A DNA stretch of 43,607 nucleotides from an uncultured Porphyromonadaceae bacterium (GCA_947176915.1 CAMWSM010000017.1:1-43607); one strand, 5' to 3'; shown: positions 26,819 to 36,279, counted from the first letter of the stretch. The notes: generated by a model not told the origin, from the letters alone. Numbers and translations: made by a program.

Positions 26819-27589
26819 TTAACATTCTTTATATATTTCTGAGAATTTCCCATCACGCCATGCTTCTATAATCACTCTTGAAAGCGAGGGCATGGTGGGA
26901 ATCACCGGAATATTGTCGCGTGTGAAGAAGTCGCCGGCTGTGATCTCACCATCGGCAAAACGCAAGATGCCTCCGGCATATCTTGCCGTGAATCCCATCA
27001 TAAGCTGATTGGGATAGGGCCATGCCTGACTTCCGAAATAGCGAATGTCGGCAACGTCAAGGTCTGTCTCCTCCTTTATTTCACGTCTGACACATTCCTC
27101 CAGGGTTTCGCCGGTCTCCACATATCCTGCCACAAGGGTCATCACTTCCGGATTCTTCAGTGTGGATGCATGCACGAGAAGAGCCTCCTCCCCTCGGAGG
27201 ACCAGCACAACGATTGCCGGGCTAAGCCGAGGAAAATATTCTCTGCCGCACGTTGGACAACATTTGCTTATCTCTGAGTTACGCAGGAGGGGAGTGCCGT
27301 CAAGGGGACAGAAACGTTCGCTGTCATTCCAGTTGACGAGCGCGGCTCCTTTGGCTGCTGCCTTATATTTCTCGGAGGGAAGTATGGACCAGGATTCACG
27401 CAGTCCGTATTCAACGGCTTCGGAGGGGAAACCGTCAATATCCTTAAGAGATAGGGCGATATAACCCGGGAAAAGGAATTTTTCCGCCTCGGGCAACCAG
27501 GAAACCTCTCCTTCATGAGGGAGCCGGAGCTTCCCTTTTTCGTTCATCAGCATCAGGCGCGAAGAGCCTGTAATTATCAAATCATTCAT
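26819..27589 (-). CDS. nudC: NADH pyrophosphatase NudC-like NUDIX hydrolase
   Basis: A 256-residue NudC-type enzyme that cleaves NAD(H), or caps of NAD-capped RNA, to the mononucleotide. A complete NUDIX box spans about residues 155-177 (GYVETGETLEEC..REIKEET). It is followed by SQAWPYPNQLMMGF, close to the NudC signature SQPWPFPxS. The zinc site before it is unusual: C94 (CPLDG) and C111/C114 (CPTCG) are seen, while the fourth ligand position is not a standard Cys (D97 or C110 could serve). ATG 27589 overlaps folK by 8 bases; the longer frame to 27652 lies inside folK. Confidence 0.82.
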   Translation of the reverse strand: MNDLIITGSSRLMLMNEKGKLRLPHEGEVSWLPEAEKFLFPGYIALSLKDIDGFPSEAVEYGLRESWSILPSEKYKAAAKGAALVNWNDSERFCPLDGTPLLRNSEISKCCPTCGREYFPRLSPAIVVLVLRGEEALLVHASTLKNPEVMTLVAGYVETGETLEECVRREIKEETDLDVADIRYFGSQAWPYPNQLMMGFTARYAGGILRFADGEITAGDFFTRDNIPVIPTMPSLSRVIIEAWRDGKFSEIYKEC

Positions 27590-28085
27590 TGCTGTCAGTT
27601 TTCCCTGCTTTTTCTTCCTTTTCATGCAATTCGCCAAGCATTTCAGAAGCATTCTTTCCGTTAAGAGGATGGACCCATCCGGGAGCTATCTCCTGAAGAG
27701 GCTTCAGAAAGAAACTGCGTTGGGGAAGGCGGGGATGGGGAATGGTGAGTTCGGAGGTGTCGATGATGTCGCGATCTATGGCGACAATATCAATGTCAAT
27801 CTCCCTGTCGGCATAACTGCCGTCGGGGTTGCGATGAGGTGCTGGACTGATTTCTTGCTCAATCTCCTTTATTGACCGGAGGATTGAGAGCGGAGCTTCC
27901 TCCGATTGGAAAGCCATCCCTATGTTTAAAAATGAATGGGTGGAATCAAACCCCCAGGGGTCTGATTCCACCGCATGACTTAACTCAAAAGCCCCGAATC
28001 TCTCACCGAGCTTGCGCACTGCACGACTCAGATTGAGACGACGGTTGCCGAGATTACTCCCGATATTGACAATTACGAATGCCAT
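27582..28085 (-). CDS. folK: 2-amino-4-hydroxy-6-hydroxymethyldihydropteridine pyrophosphokinase
   Basis: A 167-residue HPPK, which transfers pyrophosphate from ATP to the pterin alcohol in folate synthesis. The family regions are clear: NIGSNLGNR near the start, DPWGFDSTHSFLNIGMAF in the middle, and the metal and substrate region (YADREIDIDIVAID) followed by IPHPRLPQRSFFLKPL. Its ATG overlaps the infB stop by one base, so it is coupled to infB. No other folate genes adjoin. Confidence 0.93.
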   Translation of the reverse strand: MAFVIVNIGSNLGNRRLNLSRAVRKLGERFGAFELSHAVESDPWGFDSTHSFLNIGMAFQSEEAPLSILRSIKEIEQEISPAPHRNPDGSYADREIDIDIVAIDRDIIDTSELTIPHPRLPQRSFFLKPLQEIAPGWVHPLNGKNASEMLGELHEKEEKAGKTDSNE

Positions 28086-30991
28086 CAGAGAGATTTTTTC
28101 ACTTCAACTTCTTCGTAAGCCTCGATCATGTCTCCTTCGCGAATATCGTTGTAGCCTTGCACGGAGAGACCGCAATCGTAGCCCGAAACGACATCCTTCA
28201 CGTCGTCTTTGAAACGCTTTAGAGAACCAAGTTCTCCTGTGTAGATGACGATGCCGTCGCGGATTACGCGCACTTTGCTGGTGCGCTTGATTTTTCCGTC
28301 GCGAACGATAGCGCCTGCAATAGTGCCGACTTTGGAGATATGATAGGTCTGGAGCACTTCTGCCGTGCCTGTAATCTCCTCCTTGATTTCGGGGGCGAGC
28401 AGACCTTCCATAGCGTCTTTGACCTCTTCGATGGCTTTATAAATGACAGAGTAGAGACGGATTTCCACGCCCTCTTTCTCAGCCTCTTTACGGGCAGCGC
28501 CGGAGGGACGCACCTGGAAGCCGATGATGATTGCATCAGAAGCTGCTGCAAGGGTAACGTCGCTTTCAGAGATTGCTCCCACGCCTTTATGGAGGACGTT
28601 GACCTGAATTTCAGGAGTGGAGAGCTTGATGAGCGAGTCGGAAAGAGCCTCCACCGAACCGTCGACGTCGCCTTTGACGACGAGGTTGAGTTCGTGGAAG
28701 TCGTTAAGGGCGCGACGTCTGCCAAGTTCCTCAAGACCGGGACGTTTCTTGGTGCGGAGTCCCAATTCACGCTGAAGCTGCTCGCGTTTTGCAGCAATCT
28801 CGCGTGCCTCCTGCTCTGTCTCAAGCACATTGAAGGTGTCGCCCGCTGTGGGAGCTCCGTTCAGACCGAGGATGAGCACCGGAGTGGAGGGACCTGCCTC
28901 CGTGATGCGCTGGTTTCGTTCGTTGAACATTGCCTTGATCTTTCCGTAATGGGTGCCCGCGAGGATTACGTCGCCAACTTTGAGGGTGCCGTTCTGGACG
29001 AGCACAGTGGCAACATATCCGCGTCCTTTGTCAAGACTTGATTCTATTACAGAACCTATTGCCAGACGGTCGGGATTGGCTTTGAGGTCGAGGAGCTCAG
29101 CTTCGAGGAGCACTTTCTCCATAAGTTCGTCAACACCGATGCCTTTCTTGGCGGAAATGTCCTGACTCTGATATTTTCCACCCCATTCCTCCACAAGATA
29201 GTTCATGGCTGCAAGTTGCTCCTTAATCTTGTCGGGATTGGCAGTGGGCTTATCTATTTTATTGATTGCAAACACCATCGGCACGCCGGCTGCTGAAGCG
29301 TGATTGATTGCCTCAATTGTCTGGGGCATCACGTCGTCGTCTGCGGCTACAATGATTATGGCAAGGTCGGTTACCTTAGCGCCACGGGCACGCATGGCTG
29401 TGAAGGCTTCGTGGCCCGGGGTGTCAAGGAATGTGATGTGTCTTCCGTCGGAGAGTTTCACGTTGTAGGCTCCGATATGCTGGGTAATGCCGCCGGCCTC
29501 GCCTGCAATCACGTTTGCGTTACGTATATAGTCAAGAAGAGATGTCTTACCGTGGTCGACGTGTCCCATGACGGTAACAATCGGCGGACGCGGAATAAGA
29601 TCCTCCTCATTATCCTCTTCGGGAGCGATAGCCTCCGTTACGTCGGCACTCACGTATTCAGTTGAGAAACCGAATTCCTCAGCCACGATGTTGATGGTCT
29701 CTGCATCCAGGCGCTGGTTGATGGAAACCATCACGCCGAGATTCATGCAGGTGGCAATGACATTATTGACGGGCACCTCCATCAGGTTGGCAAGGTCGTT
29801 GGCTGTAACAAATTCCGTAAGCTGTATAACCTTGCTTTCAGCCTCTTCGCGACGTTTGTCTTCGAGTTCGCGATTATGGATCGCCTCTTTTTTCTCCTTA
29901 CGCCATTTCAACCCCTTCTTGGGAGCCTTGTTGGTGAGACGTGCGAGAGTCTCCTTCACCTGCTTCTGCACATCTTCCTGACTCGTCTCCTGTTTCTGCT
30001 GGCGGTCGTTGCGACGGTTTTTCTGTCCCCCTTCATTCTTGCGGTCGCGATTTTTGCCTCCTTGGGCATTGCCGCTTCCTTGACCTTGTTTTCCTTCGGA
30101 ATTCTTTTTCTTATTGCGGTCGGCGCCGAATCCGGGCTGAGATGCTGCTTTCTCTATGTCGATTTTCTCCTTCCCTATGCGCTTGCGCTTCTTACGGTCG
30201 GAGTTGCCTTCGGGAGCAGCGGCTGCGTTTCCTCCCTGACGGTTCTTGTCGCCACGGCGCCGATCCTCTTTGCCACGTTTTTTAGGACGTGTGCTCTGAT
30301 TCAGAGATGAGAGGTCGATTTTACCGAGCACTTTCAATTCAGGCTTATCGGCTGGGGCATTAAGTCGGAACACGCCGTTTTCACCCTCCTCTTGAGAATT
30401 GCTCTCCTCTTTGTGGGCTTCAACTTTCGGCTCAGAAGCCTCACGGGAAGGGGTTTTTGCATGCTCCTCTTCATTCTTGCGATTGTTTTTCTCCTCTTTT
30501 CTTTTCTCGGAGATGTTTTCGGGTTCGGTCTTCACCGGCTTTTTCTGCTGTGTCTCTTTTTGTTCGGGGGCAGGAGCGGGAGCCGCAGGTTTTGCGGCAC
30601 TATCCTTTTTCTCGGGAGCGGGTTTCGGTTCAGCGGGCTTGGGAGCCGACTGCTGAGCCGGGCGTGAGGGTTTGCCTCCCCGGCGGGTTGCGTCAAGGTC
30701 AATTTTACCGAGCACTTTCAGTCCGGGAGCCTGCGACGCGGAGGCACCTGCCTGCTCGTTGCGTTGGCTTTTCTCTTTTTTTGCATCCTTACGCTTCTGA
30801 ATGTTGCCGTCAACTTTCTGCTTGTCAGCTTTATCATTACTGAATTCATTCATCAGCAATGACACGGCGCTGTCGTCGATGCGGGCATTTGGATTGTTCT
30901 CAACAGCAATATTGTGGCGGCTGAGAAAATCTACCACTGTGCCTACCCCGACATTTAGGTCTTTTGCTACTTTGCTTATCTTTGTGCGCAT
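28085..30991 (-). CDS. infB: Translation initiation factor IF-2
   Basis: A 968-residue IF-2, the GTPase that places initiator tRNA on the 30S subunit. The N-terminal domain ([14 protein letters not shown]) comes first, followed by about 300 residues of low-complexity, Lys/Glu/Ala/Pro-rich linker that contains the motif LKVLGKIDL twice (near residues 93 and 223). The G domain has [20 protein letters not shown] and SAKKG, and the EF-Tu-like and C-terminal domains complete the protein. It follows nusA by 56 bases. The biased linker explains the long antisense open frames seen there. Confidence 0.97.
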   Translation of the reverse strand: MRTKISKVAKDLNVGVGTVVDFLSRHNIAVENNPNARIDDSAVSLLMNEFSNDKADKQKVDGNIQKRKDAKKEKSQRNEQAGASASQAPGLKVLGKIDLDATRRGGKPSRPAQQSAPKPAEPKPAPEKKDSAAKPAAPAPAPEQKETQQKKPVKTEPENISEKRKEEKNNRKNEEEHAKTPSREASEPKVEAHKEESNSQEEGENGVFRLNAPADKPELKVLGKIDLSSLNQSTRPKKRGKEDRRRGDKNRQGGNAAAAPEGNSDRKKRKRIGKEKIDIEKAASQPGFGADRNKKKNSEGKQGQGSGNAQGGKNRDRKNEGGQKNRRNDRQQKQETSQEDVQKQVKETLARLTNKAPKKGLKWRKEKKEAIHNRELEDKRREEAESKVIQLTEFVTANDLANLMEVPVNNVIATCMNLGVMVSINQRLDAETINIVAEEFGFSTEYVSADVTEAIAPEEDNEEDLIPRPPIVTVMGHVDHGKTSLLDYIRNANVIAGEAGGITQHIGAYNVKLSDGRHITFLDTPGHEAFTAMRARGAKVTDLAIIIVAADDDVMPQTIEAINHASAAGVPMVFAINKIDKPTANPDKIKEQLAAMNYLVEEWGGKYQSQDISAKKGIGVDELMEKVLLEAELLDLKANPDRLAIGSVIESSLDKGRGYVATVLVQNGTLKVGDVILAGTHYGKIKAMFNERNQRITEAGPSTPVLILGLNGAPTAGDTFNVLETEQEAREIAAKREQLQRELGLRTKKRPGLEELGRRRALNDFHELNLVVKGDVDGSVEALSDSLIKLSTPEIQVNVLHKGVGAISESDVTLAAASDAIIIGFQVRPSGAARKEAEKEGVEIRLYSVIYKAIEEVKDAMEGLLAPEIKEEITGTAEVLQTYHISKVGTIAGAIVRDGKIKRTSKVRVIRDGIVIYTGELGSLKRFKDDVKDVVSGYDCGLSVQGYNDIREGDMIEAYEEVEVKKSL

Positions 30992-31047
30992 ATATTGGTG
31001 AAGGGTTTTTTCTTTTATTTCTTTGAGGAGGAGGGGATGCAGGAGGG

Positions 31048-32295
31048 TCAGTCGTCAAATTCAGCCCGGATGACATCGAGCACCTGCTGTATGGTGTCGT
31101 CTTCAAGGTCTGCCTGATCAAGCTTCTCCGGAGTGGCGTTAAGCACGGCCTTAGCAGTGCCCAGTCCTATATTCTTGAGCTGTTCGATAACCCAGCCGTC
31201 GATTTCATCACGGAATTCATCAAGATATATATCTTCCTCGCCCTCTTCTATGTCGCGGTAAACGTCGATGGTATAGCCTGTGAGCATTGTGGCAAGGCGG
31301 ATATTAAGTCCACCTTTTCCGATGGCAAGAGAGACTTCCTCCGGATGGAGGAACACTTCAGCTTTCTTATCCTCTTCGTTGAGGCGTATGGATGAGATGC
31401 TGGCCGGGCTGAGGGCTCGCTGTATGAAAAGCTGGGGATTGGCGGTGTAGGATATTACGTCGATATTCTCGTTGCGGAGTTCACGTACAATTCCATGAAT
31501 GCGGCTTCCTTTGATTCCCACACACGCTCCCACCGGGTCAATGCGGTCGTCGTAGCTTTCTACGGCAATCTTGGCACGTTCGCCGGGGATGCGCGCTACA
31601 GAGCGGATAGTTATGAGTCCGTCATGGATTTCAGGCACTTCCTGCTCGAAAAGACGACGCAGGAATCGTTCGTCAGTGCGAGATACGATAACTTTGGGGT
31701 TATTGTTGTTGTTGTCGACACGTTTAACAACCGCACGCACCATATCTCCCTTATGGAATGAGTCGCTCGGGATCTGCTCGTCTTTGGGCATGATGAGTTC
31801 GTTCTGGTCCTCGTCAATCAGCAGAGCCTCGCGTTTCCACACCTGATGTACCTCTCCTGTGATTATCTCGCCCTCAAGATTCTTAAACTTAGAGGATATT
31901 GCCTCTTTCTGAAGGTCGAGAATCTTGGATTGAAGGGTCTGACGTAGATTCAGAATGGCACGACGTCCGAATTTCTCAAAGAATATCTGCTTTGAAACCT
32001 CCTCTCCAATTTCACATTCGGGGTCGATTTCGCGTGCTTCGGTCAGACCGATTTCCATGTCTTTGTTGCTGACCTCGCCGTCGGCGACCACCTGAAGATT
32101 CTGGTAGATTTCACAATCCCCCTTGTCCGGGTTCATTATGACATCAAAGTTCTCATCTGAACCGAACATTTTTGCGAGCACATTGCGGAAAGACTCCTCA
32201 AGCACGCTTATCATTGTGGTTTTATCAATATTCTTGAGCTCTTTGAACTCTGCAAACCGGTCGACCATATTGACCGTCTCAGCTTTCTTTGCCAT
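31048..32295 (-). CDS. nusA: Transcription termination/antitermination factor NusA
   Basis: A 415-residue NusA, an RNA polymerase partner that modulates pausing, intrinsic termination and antitermination. The N-terminal polymerase-binding domain ([15 protein letters not shown]...) is followed by the S1 domain ([19 protein letters not shown]) and the KH domains ([17 protein letters not shown] and [14 protein letters not shown], with GxxG motifs). A short acidic C-terminal part ([19 protein letters not shown]) ends the protein. It starts 4 bases after rimP, so the two are coupled. Confidence 0.97.
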   Translation of the reverse strand: MAKKAETVNMVDRFAEFKELKNIDKTTMISVLEESFRNVLAKMFGSDENFDVIMNPDKGDCEIYQNLQVVADGEVSNKDMEIGLTEAREIDPECEIGEEVSKQIFFEKFGRRAILNLRQTLQSKILDLQKEAISSKFKNLEGEIITGEVHQVWKREALLIDEDQNELIMPKDEQIPSDSFHKGDMVRAVVKRVDNNNNNPKVIVSRTDERFLRRLFEQEVPEIHDGLITIRSVARIPGERAKIAVESYDDRIDPVGACVGIKGSRIHGIVRELRNENIDVISYTANPQLFIQRALSPASISSIRLNEEDKKAEVFLHPEEVSLAIGKGGLNIRLATMLTGYTIDVYRDIEEGEEDIYLDEFRDEIDGWVIEQLKNIGLGTAKAVLNATPEKLDQADLEDDTIQQVLDVIRAEFDD

Positions 32296-32299
32296 GTCT

Positions 32300-32764
32300 T
32301 TAGAATTGTAGTAGATATTTGGTGTATTTTACTTCGCCGTATGGGAATGTATGCTCCACTTGCACGGTAACCGGGCGTCTTGCTCCTTCGGGCTTCTGCT
32401 TCTCCTCCGCAACTATAGTGAATGTTTCCTCATCAGCGCGTTTCAGCATTCCTTTTATTTTTTTACCCTCCTTAGTGAGCACTTCGACTTCGTTGCCAAT
32501 ATTTTTCATGTATTGGCGGGGGAGCTTGAAAGGTGAGGTGAGGCCTGAAGAACCGACTTCAAGTTCATAATCTTCGGCATCTCTGTCAAATTCCTCCTCG
32601 ATTTCACGGGTCAGACGGACACATTGGTCGATGTCAACACTCGTGTCGGAATCAATCTCCACTCTGATTTCATTGCCGGCGCTTATCTCCAGCTCTACAA
32701 GGTAGAGATCCGTGCCTGCAAGGCGTTTCTCTATGAAGGCGCTGAGCGCGGTCTTGTCAATCAT
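32300..32764 (-). CDS. rimP: Ribosome maturation factor RimP
   Basis: A 154-residue RimP, required for 30S subunit maturation. Typical segments are the N-terminal LYLVELEISAGNEIRVEIDS, then VDIDQCVRLTREIEEEFD, and YELEVGSSGLTSPFK with the conserved SSPGL-type core (here SSGLTSPF). It opens the conserved rimP-nusA-infB operon. The 5' region contains a -7 box and then a terminator-like hairpin that ends 27 bases before the ATG. Confidence 0.94.
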   Translation of the reverse strand: MIDKTALSAFIEKRLAGTDLYLVELEISAGNEIRVEIDSDTSVDIDQCVRLTREIEEEFDRDAEDYELEVGSSGLTSPFKLPRQYMKNIGNEVEVLTKEGKKIKGMLKRADEETFTIVAEEKQKPEGARRPVTVQVEHTFPYGEVKYTKYLLQF

Positions 32765-32790
32765 CTCTATTAATTATTAAGGGTTAGGGT

Positions 32791-32822
32791 AAAAAATGCG
32801 GAGGAGACTGATGTCCCCTCCG
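32791..32822 (-). terminator. Terminator-like hairpin upstream of rimP
   Basis: On the minus strand, 32822-32813 (CGGAGGGGAC) pairs with 32808-32799 (GTCTCCTCCG) in a 10-bp stem with one G-U pair and loop ATCA. A T tract (complement of 32791-32796) begins two bases later. It lies between a -7-like box at 32841-32834 and rimP, so it is either the dnaX terminator or a leader attenuator of the nusA operon. Confidence 0.8.
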
Positions 32823-32833
32823 GAATGCTTTTG

Positions 32834-32841
32834 CAAAGATA
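32834..32841 (-). promoter_or_regulatory. Possible -7 box of the rimP-nusA-infB operon
   Basis: TATCTTTG on the minus strand (32841-32834) matches TAnnTTTG. The nearest TTG (32870-32868) is 26 bases upstream, too far for the normal 19-21 gap, so this is a weaker promoter call than the others. Confidence 0.4.
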
Positions 32842-32935
32842 ATAATTATTTATCGTTTATCTCTTATCAACCCTTTCCCTGAGATGAATTTTAGTTATTA
32901 ATTAATATTATTTAACTATTATAAGTGATTTTTAA

Positions 32936-34705
32936 CTATATTAATTCTCCATTAATCACACGGAGCAGATTGCCCATGGCAGGATTCTCTTCCACCACCT
33001 TGCGCAGGAACTCCTTAGGAGGGAGATGCTTGTTGCTCGGCTGTGCTTCAGCTACTTCTACACGCAGGGTGAGAAGGTCGTTTGACAGAGAGTCGCGAAG
33101 GTATTCCAGCAGTCGGGGCATGGAAAGCTCAAACGCCTGAAGCTGGGCGGGATGATCCACTACAATGCGGTAGACATTATTTTCGGCAGGTTGCGGTTTG
33201 GCACCGCGCATGGCGTTGACGAGGATGTGGAGGCTGGGATTGCGGACTATAAATTCATTCCAGGCGGCGGCAAATCCCTCAGGATTTATGGGGGCAGAGC
33301 GTTGTTCAAGCCGGTTTACAGGCGTATTCCCTTTATCAGGCTTTTCATTAAGTCGAAAGGCGGTTGGGCGGACGGCTCCTTTTGCAGCTCGACGTTGGGG
33401 AGGAGCGGGAGCAGCCTGCTGAGGTTGTGGAGCCGGGGCTGTGGGCTTCGGGGCCGGTTCTGCAGGTTTCGGAGCAGTTTCTCTTGGAGATGAAACGGCT
33501 TTGGGAGCAGGTGGGGTGGGTGGAGCCGCTGCGGTATGGGGTGTGGATGCCGGATCGTTGAGCGGCAAAGGACGATCCAGTGAGTCAAAAGGGGGTGTGG
33601 CAGGCTTTAGAAGCTGACACAGTCGGATGAGTGTGAGTTCGACGAGGAGGCGTTTGCCGGTAGCGGTGCGATAATTGAGATCACAGTCGCTGAGGAGCTT
33701 TATGGCAGCATAATACCATTGGGCAGGAAGGAGTTTTGACTGCTCGGCATATTTCCCGGCAATCTCCTGGGATGTTTCCAGCAATGGGAGTGTTCTCGCA
33801 TCGGCAGCCACCATCAGGTCGCGGATATGTGCGGCAAGGCCGTTGACCAGAAATAAGGAGTCGAAGCCTTTGTCGCGTATCTCCTTATAGATTAAAAGGG
33901 CAGTGGTTACGTCTCCTGCCCGGAAAGCGTCTACGAGGCGGAAATAGTAGTCGTAGTCAAGGACGTTTAGATTGTCGAGGGTAGAGCTGTAGGTAATGTT
34001 GCCTCGTGATGATGCAGCCACCTGATCGAAAATAGAGAGGGCGTCTCGCATGGCTCCGTCCGCTTTCAGGGCTATGATTCCGAGAGCGTCGCGTTCGGCT
34101 GCAATCCCCTCCTCTTTTGCCACATATTCGAGGTGGTCGATCATGTCGTTGACAGTGATTCGTTTGAAATCGTAGATCTGACAACGGCTTAGGATAGTTG
34201 GAATCACCTTGTGTTTTTCGGTAGTGGCAAGGATGAAGACCACATTTTTTGGGGGTTCTTCAAGAGTCTTCAGGAAAGCGTTGAAAGCGGCGTTGGAGAG
34301 CATGTGGACCTCATCAATGATGAAGACCCGATAGCGGCCGTTCTGAGGCGGCACGTTCACTTGCTCCGTGATAGAGCGTATGTCGTCAACGGAATTATTG
34401 GAGGCGGCATCGAGTTCTACAAGATTAAAAGAGTTTCCTCGCTCAATGGCTTTGCAGGATTCGCATACGCCACACGCCTCTCCGTCGGATGTGGGACTGA
34501 GGCAGTTGATGGTTTTTGCAAATATTCGGGCACATGATGTTTTCCCCACTCCGCGCGGTCCGCAAAAGAGGTAAGCCTGAGCCAGGCGATTTGAGTCGAT
34601 GGCATTTTTAAGGGTTGAGGTGAGGGATTTTTGCCCTACTACGGTTTTGAATGTTGCAGGACGATATTTTCTTGCTGAGACTATATATGGTTTCTGTTCT
34701 GACAT
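32936..34705 (-). CDS. dnaX: DNA polymerase III subunits gamma/tau
   Basis: A 589-residue clamp-loader ATPase. The Walker A motif GPRGVGKTS, a zinc-binding cluster (NCLSPTSDGEACGVCESC), the Walker B motif IIDEVHML and the sensor SRCQIYDF are all in place in the first 170 residues. A long Pro/Ala-rich linker and a tau-like C-terminal domain follow. The start MSEQKPYIVSARKYRP at 34705 is fixed by the promoter: the -7 box at 34737-34730 lies inside the longer frame that begins at 34741. No programmed-frameshift slippery site for a short gamma form was seen. Confidence 0.94.
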   Translation of the reverse strand: MSEQKPYIVSARKYRPATFKTVVGQKSLTSTLKNAIDSNRLAQAYLFCGPRGVGKTSCARIFAKTINCLSPTSDGEACGVCESCKAIERGNSFNLVELDAASNNSVDDIRSITEQVNVPPQNGRYRVFIIDEVHMLSNAAFNAFLKTLEEPPKNVVFILATTEKHKVIPTILSRCQIYDFKRITVNDMIDHLEYVAKEEGIAAERDALGIIALKADGAMRDALSIFDQVAASSRGNITYSSTLDNLNVLDYDYYFRLVDAFRAGDVTTALLIYKEIRDKGFDSLFLVNGLAAHIRDLMVAADARTLPLLETSQEIAGKYAEQSKLLPAQWYYAAIKLLSDCDLNYRTATGKRLLVELTLIRLCQLLKPATPPFDSLDRPLPLNDPASTPHTAAAPPTPPAPKAVSSPRETAPKPAEPAPKPTAPAPQPQQAAPAPPQRRAAKGAVRPTAFRLNEKPDKGNTPVNRLEQRSAPINPEGFAAAWNEFIVRNPSLHILVNAMRGAKPQPAENNVYRIVVDHPAQLQAFELSMPRLLEYLRDSLSNDLLTLRVEVAEAQPSNKHLPPKEFLRKVVEENPAMGNLLRVINGELI

Positions 34706-34729
34706 TTCTAAGGAGATGGTTTCAAAGTG

Positions 34730-34761
34730 CAAATATAACACTTTTTTCCCTCCCTCCGCAA
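34730..34761 (-). promoter_or_regulatory. Promoter of dnaX
   Basis: On the minus strand, TTG at 34761-34759, a 21-base gap, then TATATTTG at 34737-34730. Transcription would start near 34723, so the leader is only about 18 bases and the start codon must be ATG 34705. Confidence 0.75.
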
Positions 34762-34817
34762 CATTATTCTTTTCTATGCGTTAAAAAATAGAAATTCAAT
34801 AGCCGACATTATCTGAT

Positions 34818-35384
34818 ATGACGAAAAGCGCTTTATATACACGTACAGGCGACAGCGGCACCACTTCTCTTGTAGGGGGTGCGCGCGCAGCCAAGGATTG
34901 TCCGCGTCTGGAGGCATACGGCACCGTGGATGAGTTTTCATCTTTCCTTGGGGTTGTTCTCTCAATGCCGGATTGTCCGGAGGATATTCGCAGTCAATTG
35001 CTGGAGGTGCAGAATATGCTCTTCAATGTGGGAGGGTATCTGGCATGTGAGGTGAAGGAGGGTGAATGTCCCCCTGTATGGGTGCTTTGCGCCAAAGATA
35101 TAGCCGCTCTGGAGGGATGGATTGACTCTCTGGATGAATTGACTCCTAAGGTGAATGCTTTCGTTCTTCCGGGAGGATGTCTGCTGGCGGCCCATGCTCA
35201 TGTGGCACGTGCGGTATGCCGTAGGGCGGAGCGACGCATAATAGCCTTATCGGCGCTTGAATATGTCGATCCAATTTTAATAAAGTATATAAACCGGCTT
35301 TCGGATTATCTTTTCATACTTGCCCGATATTTCAATCATCAGGCAGGAGTGGAGGAGATAACGTGGAAGCAGGAAAAGAAATAA
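34818..35384 (+). CDS. PduO-type corrinoid adenosyltransferase
   Basis: A 188-residue ATP:cob(I)alamin adenosyltransferase, which makes adenosylcobalamin. The family start is clear: YTRTGDSGTTSLVGG binds ATP, then RLEAYGTVDEFSSFLG; near the C-terminus is CRRAERRIIAL, followed by INRLSDYLFILARY. Bacteroidales use the cofactor in methylmalonyl-CoA mutase for propionate production, among others. It diverges from dnaX and is followed 24 bases later by the DUF2795 gene. Confidence 0.92.
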   Translation: MTKSALYTRTGDSGTTSLVGGARAAKDCPRLEAYGTVDEFSSFLGVVLSMPDCPEDIRSQLLEVQNMLFNVGGYLACEVKEGECPPVWVLCAKDIAALEGWIDSLDELTPKVNAFVLPGGCLLAAHAHVARAVCRRAERRIIALSALEYVDPILIKYINRLSDYLFILARYFNHQAGVEEITWKQEKK

Positions 35385-35408
35385 CCATAACTCAAAATCA
35401 ATAAAACT

Positions 35409-35630
35409 ATGTATTGGACACTTGAACTCGCGTCAAAGCTTGAGGACGCACCCTGGCCTGCAACAAAGGATGAACTTATTGACTATGCGATGCGTAGCGG
35501 CGCACCGCTTGAAGTGATAGAAAACCTTCAGGAGATGGAAGATGAAGGTGAAACCTACGAAAGCATAGAGGAGATCTGGCCCGACTATCCCTCCAAAGAT
35601 GACTTCTTCTTCAACGAAGAGGAATATTAA
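35409..35630 (+). CDS. DUF2795 small acidic protein
   Basis: A 73-residue acidic protein with the form of DUF2795: LASKLEDAPWPATKDELIDYAMRSG, then a helix LEVIENLQEM and an acidic C-terminus (SIEEIWPDYPSKDDFFFNEEE). Such proteins are widespread in Bacteroidetes and of unknown function. It lies 24 bases after the adenosyltransferase gene and is followed at once by a terminator, so the two form a short operon. It is the last housekeeping-type gene before the AT-rich accessory region. Confidence 0.85.
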   Translation: MYWTLELASKLEDAPWPATKDELIDYAMRSGAPLEVIENLQEMEDEGETYESIEEIWPDYPSKDDFFFNEEEY

Positions 35631-35650
35631 TCTTAATAATCAATTAAAAG

Positions 35651-35696
35651 CCAGCCATATAAGCAATATAAATATGTTTATGTGGCTGGTGTTTTA
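35651..35696 (+). terminator. Terminator after the DUF2795 gene
   Basis: CCAGCCATATAA (35651-35662) pairs with TTATGTGGCTGG (35678-35689) in 12 bp with one G-T pair, followed by TGTTTT. It ends the core part of the window. Confidence 0.8.
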
Positions 35697-35714
35697 TGGT
35701 CTAGAATAGCCAAA

Positions 35715-35816
35715 TTTGTTTGTATATAATGCATATTTACTCCAGTTTTCTGTTTTGTTTGTATATAATTCATGACGTTTTCTGATATGTGTGAGTGTCT
35801 AAAAAATACAAACAAA
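35715..35816. repeat. TTTGTTTGTAT repeat cluster, left side of the accessory region
   Basis: Two identical 16-base copies of TTTGTTTGTATATAAT lie at 35715-35730 and 35754-35769, 39 bases apart start to start. An inverted 11-base copy is at 35806-35816. The same core recurs in the cluster at 43447-43553. TTTACTCC and ATGCAT also occur in both clusters. Confidence 0.85.
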
Positions 35817-35825
35817 AAAATGAAG

Positions 35826-35854
35826 GACTTTATATGAAGGTGACTTTATATGAA
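35826..35854 (+). repeat. 13-base direct repeat before the small gene pair
   Basis: GACTTTATATGAA occurs at 35826-35838 and again at 35842-35854, a period of 16 bases, ending 22 bases before the ATG at 35877. It could be an operator or a leader element. Confidence 0.7.
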
Positions 35855-35876
35855 AATACACTAAATCTGTGGCACT

Positions 35877-36029
35877 ATGACAACAATGCAAAATAACCAA
35901 AGATTTATAATAGATTCGGAGATTGATGCTGATGATGGACTAACTATAAAAGTTTCCATCGAAAAGAACTATATTCCTCAATTCTCTGAAACGTTCTATT
36001 CCGTAGAGAAAGTTTATGGGAGAAGATGA
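35877..36029 (+). CDS. Small hypothetical protein (50 aa), first of an overlapping pair
   Basis: A 50-residue frame from ATG 35877 to TGA 36027, ending VEKVYGRR. It overlaps the next frame by 14 bases, which is typical of coupled genes. The product (IIDSEIDADDGLTIKVSIEKNY) is acidic, has no membrane segment and no family I recognise. It could instead be the 5' part of one gene split by a frameshift. A direct repeat lies just upstream. Confidence 0.4.
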   Translation: MTTMQNNQRFIIDSEIDADDGLTIKVSIEKNYIPQFSETFYSVEKVYGRR

Positions 36030-36279
36030 GATATTAGCTGAGAATGCGATGAAATCGGCTACCATAAGGCTACTAAAGAATTTTACCGAGATTATCGGTA
36101 GGAGTATGAAAATCGATAGCCACATCTACTCTCAAAAGGAATTAGACGATAAATTTGAACTTACGGACAGAAACGTAATCCGAATGTTTGAAAGGATAAG
36201 TGGCGTCAGGTTTGACCACTCTAAATTTAAGACCCGCAGGGCGTTTCAAGAATATTTGTCAAAATATTTTAATAAATGA
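36016..36279 (+). CDS. Small hypothetical protein (87 aa), possibly DNA-binding
   Basis: An 87-residue protein with no membrane segment. Its second half (SQKELDDKFELTDRNVIRMFERISGVRF) could form a helix-turn-helix-like pair of helices, and the tail is basic (KFKTRRAFQEYLSKYF). No family is recognised. Its ATG lies inside the preceding 50-codon gene, so the two form a small operon. Confidence 0.5.
   Translation: MGEDEILAENAMKSATIRLLKNFTEIIGRSMKIDSHIYSQKELDDKFELTDRNVIRMFERISGVRFDHSKFKTRRAFQEYLSKYFNK

Noticed and set aside
30392-30843. Long open frames antisense to infB
   Set aside because: They mirror the Lys/Glu/Ala/Pro-rich linker of IF-2; the composition keeps antisense stops rare. Products have no recognisable motif.
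32936-34705. Programmed frameshift making a short DnaX form
   Set aside because: No slippery A-run with a following stem was seen in the middle of the gene.
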